A stretch of DNA of 64,000 bases from Stenotrophomonas maltophilia (GTDB lineage Bacteria; Pseudomonadota; Gammaproteobacteria; Xanthomonadales; Xanthomonadaceae), in assembly GCF_002205165.1 (NCBI RefSeq), contig NZ_NIVS01000020.1, positions 62,001 through 126,000 of the forward strand, given 5' to 3'. Below the pieces are notes generated by a model that ran no database searches, was not told the origin of the DNA, and saw nothing but the letters and a program-made list of their open reading frames with translations. Shown one piece after another: positions 52,968 through 61,900 of this stretch; the stretch's first letter is position 1; each line of letters opens with the position of its first letter. Both the position numbers and the translations under genes were made by a program.

Positions 52968-55900
52968 ATGGTGAAGCAGCAGAGCGGTTCGATCAGCCAA
53001 TCCAGCAGCGAGCGCGTCCCGCAGCTGCGGCCGCTGTCGCAGGCCATCGCGGTACTGCTGATGGCCGGCGGTGTCGCCGCTGGCGTCAACGCCCAGCAGG
53101 CCTTCAGCCCGGCCTGGTTCGCCAACAAAGGCGCGCAGCAGCAGACCGCCGCGCAGACCGGCCGCCTGCCCAATGGCATGCCGTCCAACCTGGTGCGCAC
53201 CGACCAGCAGGCGCAGCAGGCGCGCGAGACGCTCAAGACCTCGCTGGAGAACCTCAATACCGCCGCGCAGGCGATCGCCATGCAGCAGCGCATGCAGCAG
53301 ACCGCCCGCGATGCCGCGCGGCTGCGTTCCGGCCAGGTGCCTGATGGCCTGGGCGAGGGCGGGTTGAAGATCGATGACGACGCCCTGACGCGCGGCTGGT
53401 TCAACGCCAGCGCCCCCACCCAGAGCAGCAAGGACGGCACCACCACCGTCAGCATCGCGCAGACCGGCGACAAGGCCATCCTCAACTGGGAGACCTTCAA
53501 CGTCGGTCGCAACACCGTGGTCGATTTCGACCAGCAGGCCAGCTGGTCGCTGCTCAACCGGGTCAACGACCCGAACGCGCTGCCCTCGCAGATTCTCGGC
53601 CGCATCCAGGGCCAGGGCACGGTGATGCTGGTCAATCGCAATGGCGTGGTGTTCGACGGCAGCAGCCAGGTCAACGTCAAGAACCTGGCCGCCTCGGCGG
53701 TCAACATCAGCGATGCGCAGTTCCGCAAGGGTCTCTACAGCGACGCGCAGGGCAATGCCTTCATTCCGACGTTCGGCAACGAACTGACCACCACCGCCAA
53801 CAGCTTCGCCCACGGCGCGGCCACCGGCGACGTGGTGGTGGAGCGCGGCGCGCAGATCACCACGGCGGTGCCGACCTCGGTCACCGAAGGGGGCGGCTAC
53901 GTGCTGCTGCTCGGCCGCCAGGTGCACAACCAGGGCCAGATCACCACCGCCAACGGCCAGACCCTGCTGGCTGCCGGCGATGCGTTCGTGATCCGCAAGG
54001 GCATGGGCACCGACCAGAACCAGACCTCCACCACCCGCGGCAACGTGGTCACCACGCTGCGCAAGCCGGTGGCCGCCGATGCAGCCGTGGGCGCCGCCAG
54101 CGGCGTGGTCAGCAACAGCGGCCTGATCCAGGCCAGCACCGGCGACATCACCCTGGCCGGCCATGATGTGCGCCAGCAGGGGGCGCTGATCTCGACCAGC
54201 TCGGTGCATACCCGCGGCACCGTGCACCTGCAGAACGAACGGGCCGATACCACCGGCAACGTCCTGCTGGGCCAAGGCAGCACTACCGCGATCGTGCTTG
54301 ATGACAGCGCCACCACGGCACTGGACGTGCAGCGCGAAACGCTGGTGCGCGAATCGGACAAGGTCGGCGACGGTATCGCCCATCGCCGTGATCAGTCGCT
54401 GGTGCAGATCAGCACCGGCGGCAAGGTCGCCTTCGACGACACCAGCCTGACGTTGGCGAGCGGCGGGCAGATCTTCGTCGATGCCGCCGACAGCGAGGTC
54501 CGCCAGGGCGCCCGCCTGGACGTGGCCGGCTACGTCGGGGTCAAGATCGCGATGGAGGCCAACAACGTCCAGATCAACGTGCAGGGCAATGAGCAGCGTG
54601 ACGCCGCGCTCAACCGTGACGACAAATCGCTCAACAGCAGGAACATCTGGCTGGACCGGCGCGATCTGGTCCTGGTGCCGGCCGGGACCAATGGCTACGA
54701 GACCGATCGCTGGTACACCGCCGGTGGCCTGCTGGAAGTCGGTGGCTACCTCGGCGTGACCGGCCATGGCATCGGCGAGTGGTCGGCGCAGGGCGGTACC
54801 GTGCAGTTCGCCGGCGGCAACGTGACCACGCAGCGTGGCTCGAACATCAATCTTTCCGGTGGCGTGCTGGACGTGCAGACCGGCTACGTCAACCTGACCC
54901 ATCTCAAGGGCGCCGACGGCAAGCTCTACAGCGCTTCCACCGCGCCCGGCGATCTGCTCTACAGCGGTCTGTACCGTGGGTTCGAAGCGACCCACGCGCG
55001 TTGGGGCAACACCGAGTTCTACTACAACCCGCTGATCGCGCCGCAGCGCAAGCTGGAAAATGGCTATACCGTCGGCCGCGACGCCGGCCGGCTGATCCTC
55101 GCCACACGCGATGCACAACTGCAGGGCGAGGTGGAGACCACCACCTTCCAGGGCGAGCGCCAGCAACGCGCCCGTGATGCCGCGCTGGATGGCTACCAGC
55201 AAGGCCAGACCAGCGTCGCCCGCCAGGGCCAGCTGGTGGTCGGCAGCTATCTGCCGTTCTACGACAAGGACAGCGGCCAGCAGCGCTTCGGCCCGGCGGC
55301 CCTGGCCGAACGGGTTTCCATCGGCGCCGATGCTGCCAGCGGTGCCACGGCCGGTGTGATCGGCCTGGATGCGGCGTGGCTCAACGCACAGCGCTTCGGT
55401 GGGGTGGAGGTGTATGCGCACGCCGGCGTCAATGTCGAACAGGCGCTCGAGGTTGCGCTGGGTGGCACGATCGCGCTGCATGCCAGCGACGTCCAGATCC
55501 ATGCCGATCTGCGCGCCCGCAGCGGCGCCATCGCGCTGGGCGACATGGTGGTGCAGCACACCGAAAGCGGCACGCCGTGGCTGGATCTGCCGATCAGCGC
55601 CCGTCCCGGCGATGCGCAGGTCCACCAGGTCGTCATTGGTGAAGAGGTTACCCTCGACGCGCGCGGTGTGTGGACCAACCAATGGCAGGATCCAGCATCG
55701 ATCGCGGGGCTTCCGTTCGTCGACGGTGGCAGCGTGGCGTTGCGTAGCACCGGCAACGTGGTCCTGGGCAAAGGCAGCGTGATCGACGCGTCCTCCGGCG
55801 CCGCCATGAGCGTCGATGGCGATGTGGTCGGTGGCAAGGGCGGCAGCGTCACCCTCGCCGCAGGGCAGAACATGGGCAGCGGCGTGCTGTCGCTGGATGG

Positions 55901-58900
55901 CAGCCTGCGCGCCCACGGCGTGAAAGGCGGCGGCGCGCTCAACATCGAGAACGGCACGCTCATCAGCATCGGTGGCGATCTGCCCGATGCGGTCGAGTAC
56001 CTGGCTGCCGGGGAGGCCAGCACCCTGCCGGTGCGCCTGGCCGCCGATGTCACGATCCAGCCTGGCGAGATCATCCCGCTGAGCTTCTCCATCACCATCA
56101 CCCATGTCGCCGGCGGCAAACCGGTGCCGGTCGTGGTGCGCCCGTCAGTCAGCAGCAGCAAGCCGGTGACCCTGCAGGCCCCCTGGCTGCTGCCCACGAC
56201 CGTGCAGTTGGCCGACAACGGCCCGGTCCGGTACGCCGGCGACATCCTGCCTGCGGGCACCACGTTGTGGACCATCGCCGAGCTGCCGGCCGGCTATGTG
56301 CTGCCGGCCGCTGTGTTCCCGGCGGGGCTGGCGATCCCCGCGCAAACCTCTCGATACACCGCCGGCACCGTGGCCAGTACCGCAATCACTGTTCCGGGTG
56401 GCACCCGCCTGCCGGTCGGCACGGTGTGGCAGCGTGATGTGCCGGTGCAGTCCTTCCTTGCGCTGGACACCGGCCTGTTCCAGAGCGGTTTCAAGCAGTA
56501 CAACGTGGTCGGCCGCGACGGCGTGACGGTGGTGGAGGGCACGCAGCTGGCGGTGGCGATGCCGTTACTGCAGGTCGACCTCGCTGCCGCACGTGCGATG
56601 GCCACCGGTGCCGATCCGGACGGCGCGCTATCGGTCTGGCTGCCGCCGCTGCAACAGGACGATGCGAAAAGCGGTGAGGTCACCCTGCGCAAGGGCGCCG
56701 GGTTGGCATTGATCGCCGGAACGGCGCAGAACGCGGCCGATCTGGAGATGGGCCGCAACAGCCGGATCAGCGTCGATCCCGGGCAGACCATCAGCCTGAC
56801 CGGCAATGCGCAGATCACGCTGGACGGCACCCTGCAGGCGCGCGGCGGTCGCATCGCGGTCCTCGGCGGCGACCTCGGCGAAGGGACGCTGCTCAACCGG
56901 CCCAACGGGATGCCGAACGCGCGCTCGATCTGGATCGGTGAGCAGGCCGTGCTGGACGTCTCCGGCGTGGCACTGACCGCTGTGGATGAAAAGGGCGGCC
57001 GCCAGGGCCGGGTGCTGGATGGCGGCACGCTGGAGATCGGCGCACGCCACGATCTGGCGTCGCGCGAGATTCCGGCCATCGATGCCTTCGTGGTGGTGCG
57101 CGAAGGCGCCCGCCTGGACGCCTCCGGCGCGCAGGCGGTGCTGGATCTGCCCACCGTGGGGCAGACTACCGTTGCCAGCCACGGTGGCGTGATCGCGCTC
57201 AGTGCCAGCAACGGCCTGTTCGTCGACGGCAGCCTGCACGCCGCCGCCGGTGGCAGTGGTGCCCGCGGCGGCACGCTGGCGTTGAACCTGGAAACGCCGG
57301 TCTACGGCCAGGTCGACCGATGGAGCGGCAAGGGCGCCGAGGTCGATGATGGCGTGCGCGTTCCGCGCGAACTGGTGATCGAGCAGCAGTACCGTGGCAG
57401 TGGACTCGGCACGGAGGCGGTGGCCGGTGAAGCCGATCCGACGCTGGTGTACGGCAAGGCACGCTACGGCGTGGATGCGATCCAGGCCGGTGGCTTCGAT
57501 ACGGCTTCGCTGTACGTCAATGGCCTGCTCGATTTCGACGGCGACGTCGACCTGCGCATGCGCCAGGCGCTGTACCTCACCGCCAGCTCGCTGGGGCTCG
57601 GCACCGATGCCGCGCGCGACAGCCAGGTGCACCTTGCGGCGCCGTATCTGCGCCTGGGCGGCGCGGCACGCCGTCAGATCGACAACACCATCATGCCCAA
57701 TCCGGTCACCGGCTCGCGCAACACCGGCCCGGCGGCGGGATCGCAGGGGGTGGCGACCGTCGCCGAGGATGCCTCGATCACCTTTGCCGGCGCGCTCGTC
57801 GATCTGGCCGGCGCGGTCGGCTTTGGTGCGCGTGGCGAGATCGTACGGAACGTCGTCGATCCGCTGCTGGTCGAGCGCGATGCCTTCGGCACGGTGCGCA
57901 TCGAAAGCCAGGGCGATCTGCGGCTGCGTGAGGCTGACCTGTTCTCGCCGGGTCACACCACCCTGGCCGCCGCCCAGATCTACGGCAGTGGCAACGTCAC
58001 CGTCGGCCTGCGCACCTCGCTGACCGAGTGGGGCGCGCTGACCACCGTGCTGGACCCCGAACGCGTGCTGGACATCCAGCGCATCGGTACCGCACTGCCG
58101 GCACAGCCTTACAGCGTGTTCGGCAACATGAGTTTCAGCGCGGCCACCGTCAACCAGGGCGGCGTGCTGCGCGCACCGCTCGGCACGATCGTCCTGGGAC
58201 GGGCCGACGGCAACGGCTACACCGGCGTGGTGAATCTGTTGCCGGGCAGCGTCACCTCGGTCAGTGCCAACGGTCTGGTGATGCCGTACGGCGGGACTGT
58301 CGATGGCCTGGTCTACAACTACAACGGCGTGGACGTGGACTACCAGGGCGTCGGCGCCGAACCCAAGGTCGAGTTCCGATCGCATGCCGTGAACGCCCAG
58401 TCCGGTGCGGTGCTGGACCTGTCCGGGGGCGGTGAGCTGACCGGTGCGGCGTTCCTCTCCGGTCGCGGTGGCTCTACCGATGCGCGCCTGAACCCGCTGG
58501 TGCAGATGGGTCGTGATGGATTCACCCTGCCGGGGCTGTCCACCAATCCGGTGTACGCGATCGTGCCCGGGGTACAGGCCGGGCAGGCCCCCATCGGTGC
58601 CGAGCGCGGGGCGGGCGACCCCGCCATCGGCCAGCAGATCACCCTGGGCGCTGGCATTCCCGGGCTGCCGGCGGGCACCTACACGTTGCTGCCTTCCAGC
58701 TATGCGCTGCTGCCGGGTGCCTTCCGCGTGGAACGCAACGGGCTTGCCGGCAGTGCCGCTGCATTCGGCAGCACGCAGGCCATGCGCAACGGCTCGTGGA
58801 GCATCTCGGCGCGGCAGAGCGTCGCCAACACCGGCAGCAGCGACACGCTCCCCACGCAGTGGGTGGTGACCGCCGCCGACACCCTGCGCACCTACTCGCA

Positions 58901-61900
58901 GTACAACGAAACCAGCTACGCCAACTTCGCGCTGCAGCAGGCCGCCCGCGAGGGGGCACCGCGTCCGCTGCTGGAGCGCGACGCCAAGGCGATCAACTTC
59001 ATGCTGACCAGCCCCGAGCTGGCCGGCTCGCTGGAGCTGCCTGCGCTGCAGTTCAACGGCACCGTGCTCGATGCCCCGGCCACCGCAGGTACCGGTTCGG
59101 TCGCGCGTCTGTTGAACGCCACCAACTACGAGATTCTGGCCGACGGCACCGCGGCGACCGAGGACTTCGCCGGTATCTCCGTGCACGCCGGTGAGCTGAA
59201 CCGGGTCGGGGCGGCGCGCCTGGAAATCGGTGGGCGCCTGCGCAGCACCTATGCCAACCCGACCACCGGCTCGCTGCAGTCGGCCAACGTGATCAACATC
59301 GAGGGTGGCGGGTCCAGCAACAGCATCGTGATGCGTGCCGGTGCGCAGCTGCAGGCCGCCGAGGTCTTCCTGATGACCGGCCGCCAGGCCGGTGGCATCA
59401 CCCTGGAGCAGGGCGCAGGCATCAACACGCTCGGCCAGGGGGCGGCGGCCTACGACGCCACGCAGGGCTACATCTACACCCCCGGCCGCAATGGATTGCT
59501 GGCGGTCTCCAACGGCCAGATCAACCTGCTGGCCCCCGAGGCCCCGGACACCCAGGGCAATGGGGCCGGCACGATCGAGATCGGCGCCTGCACCGTGCTC
59601 AGCGGCTGCACAGGCACGACCCGCCTGTACTCCGAAGGCACCATCGCCACGGCGACCGACAACCGCTTCGTGCTGGGCGACGCGGTGCGCTATGGCACCC
59701 GCAATCTGTCGCTGGCGGTGGGCGGCATCAACGTCGGCAGTGCCGAAGCGATTGCCGAGGCCACTGCGCGCGGCACGCTGCCGGCTGGCATGACGCTCAA
59801 CCAGGACGTGCTCAGCCGCCTGTTGCTGGGTGACACCAGCGTGGGCGCCCCGGCACTGGAGGCGCTGTCGTTGACCGCACGCGAATCGGTGAACTTCTAC
59901 GGCGATGTGTCGCTGTCCACCTACGATGCAATCACGGGTAAATCGGCGTTGCAGCAGTTGGTGCTGGGCACGCCGGCCATCCATGGGCATGGCGATGCGA
60001 ACGCCGTGGCCCGTATCCATACCGACACCCTGATCTGGAGCGGGGCGCTTGCACCGGCGGGCAGCATCGTTGCTGATGGCCCGGGTACCGGTCACGGCCA
60101 GCTGGTGGTGGATGCGCGCGACATCGTGTTCGGCTTCGGTCCGCGCACGCAGCCCGATACCGTCCGCGCACAGGATCGCCTGGCCCTGGGCTTCGCCAGT
60201 GTCCACCTGAATGCCAGCAGACAGATCTCGGCCAACCACAAGGGCAGCCTGAGCATCTTCGAGACACAGGGTGCCTGGAACGCGGACACCAACGGGTATG
60301 CACGCGCTGGTGGTGAGCTGTTCATCAGCACCCCGCTGCTGACCGGCGCGGCCGGTTCGGTCAACACGATCACCGCTGGCGGCAACCTCCATGTGACCGG
60401 CAATGACAGCGCTGCCCGCCCGGACGATGCGGCGTTGGCCGCCGCGCTCGGCGCGGAGATCGCGCTGGACAGCCGCAGCGGCAACCTGCTGCTGGACACT
60501 GCCGTGCTGCTGCCCAGCGGCAAGCTCAGCCTCGCCGCGCAGGGCGACGTACGCCTGGCCGATGGGGCGCAGCTGGACCTGGCCGGCCGTCGCATCGCTT
60601 TCTTCGACACCGCCAAGTACAGCTGGGGCGGTGACGTGGTCATCGACAGCCGCAGCGGTGGCGTGCAGCAGGCCGCCGGCGCACGGATCGACCTGGCCGC
60701 GCAGAACAACCGTGCCGGCAAGCTCAGTGTGCGTGCGGCCGACGGCGTGATCGACCTGGCCGGCCAGCTGCTGGGCGGCGCCAGTGGACACTACGATGCC
60801 GGTGGCACCGAGGTGCCGTACGGCGCCGGCCGCATCGATCTGCATGGTCAGCGCATCGCCGATTTCAGCGGGCTCAATACCCGCCTGAGCCGCGATGGCG
60901 TCACCGGCGCGCGCAGCTTCCGCATCGGCCAGGGCGACCTCGTACTGGGCGATGAAGTAGCGGCACGCGAGGTCAACATCGCGCTGGACAGCGGCCAGCT
61001 CACGGTCAACGGCAGCATCAATGCCAGCGGCGAGCAGGCCGGCAGCATCCGCCTGTCCGCGCGCAACGGCGTCACCCTGGGCAGCACTGCAGTGCTGGAT
61101 GCCAGTGCCGAGGTACTGCGACGCGACAGCTACGGGGTGGCGATCGACGCCCCCAACCGCGCCACCATCGAGATCGATTCGGGCAGTGGCACCCTGGCCA
61201 TCGCCAGTGGCGCACGCTTGGACCTGCGCGTGGCCGGCGGCCGGCAGGAGTTCGGCACGGTTGCACTGAATGCCCCGCGGGTCGGCGGCGACGACGTGGC
61301 GGTCGATGCCGGCGGTGCGATCCGCATCGAGGGCGCCAGGACGATCCAGCTCAATGCCTTCATCACCGACACCGGTGCGGCGGTGGGCACGGAAACCAGC
61401 ACCTCCGGCGAGAGCTACCAGGTCATCGACCAGGCGTATCTGGACCGCCTGCATGCGCAGAGCAGCGCCTTCATCGACGCCGCGCTCGGCAACCGCGCAC
61501 TGGTCGACGATCGCCTGGCCGGACTGCGCCGGTACGACGAGGCGTTCCACCTGCGTCCCGGCGTGGAGGTGGTGGCCGATCTGGCGGTGAACGCGGACGG
61601 CAACCTGCACGTGGACGGTGATCTGGACCTGTCCGCGTACCGTTATGCCAGCCTCGACCCCAACCGCCAGCGCAGCGCGGTGCGCGGGTCCGGTGAGGCC
61701 GGCGCGCTGGTGCTGCGCGCACAGGGCGACCTGGAGGTGTTCGGCAGCATCAGCGATGGGTTCGACGGCAGCCGCCTGGGCGCCACCTTCGATGACAACG
61801 GCTGGTACCTCACCGCCGGCCGCCAGCTGTTCGGCAGCGATGTGGTCGTGCCGCATGCCGGCCTGGTCACGCTGGCTGCCGGCACCGTGTTCAATGCCGG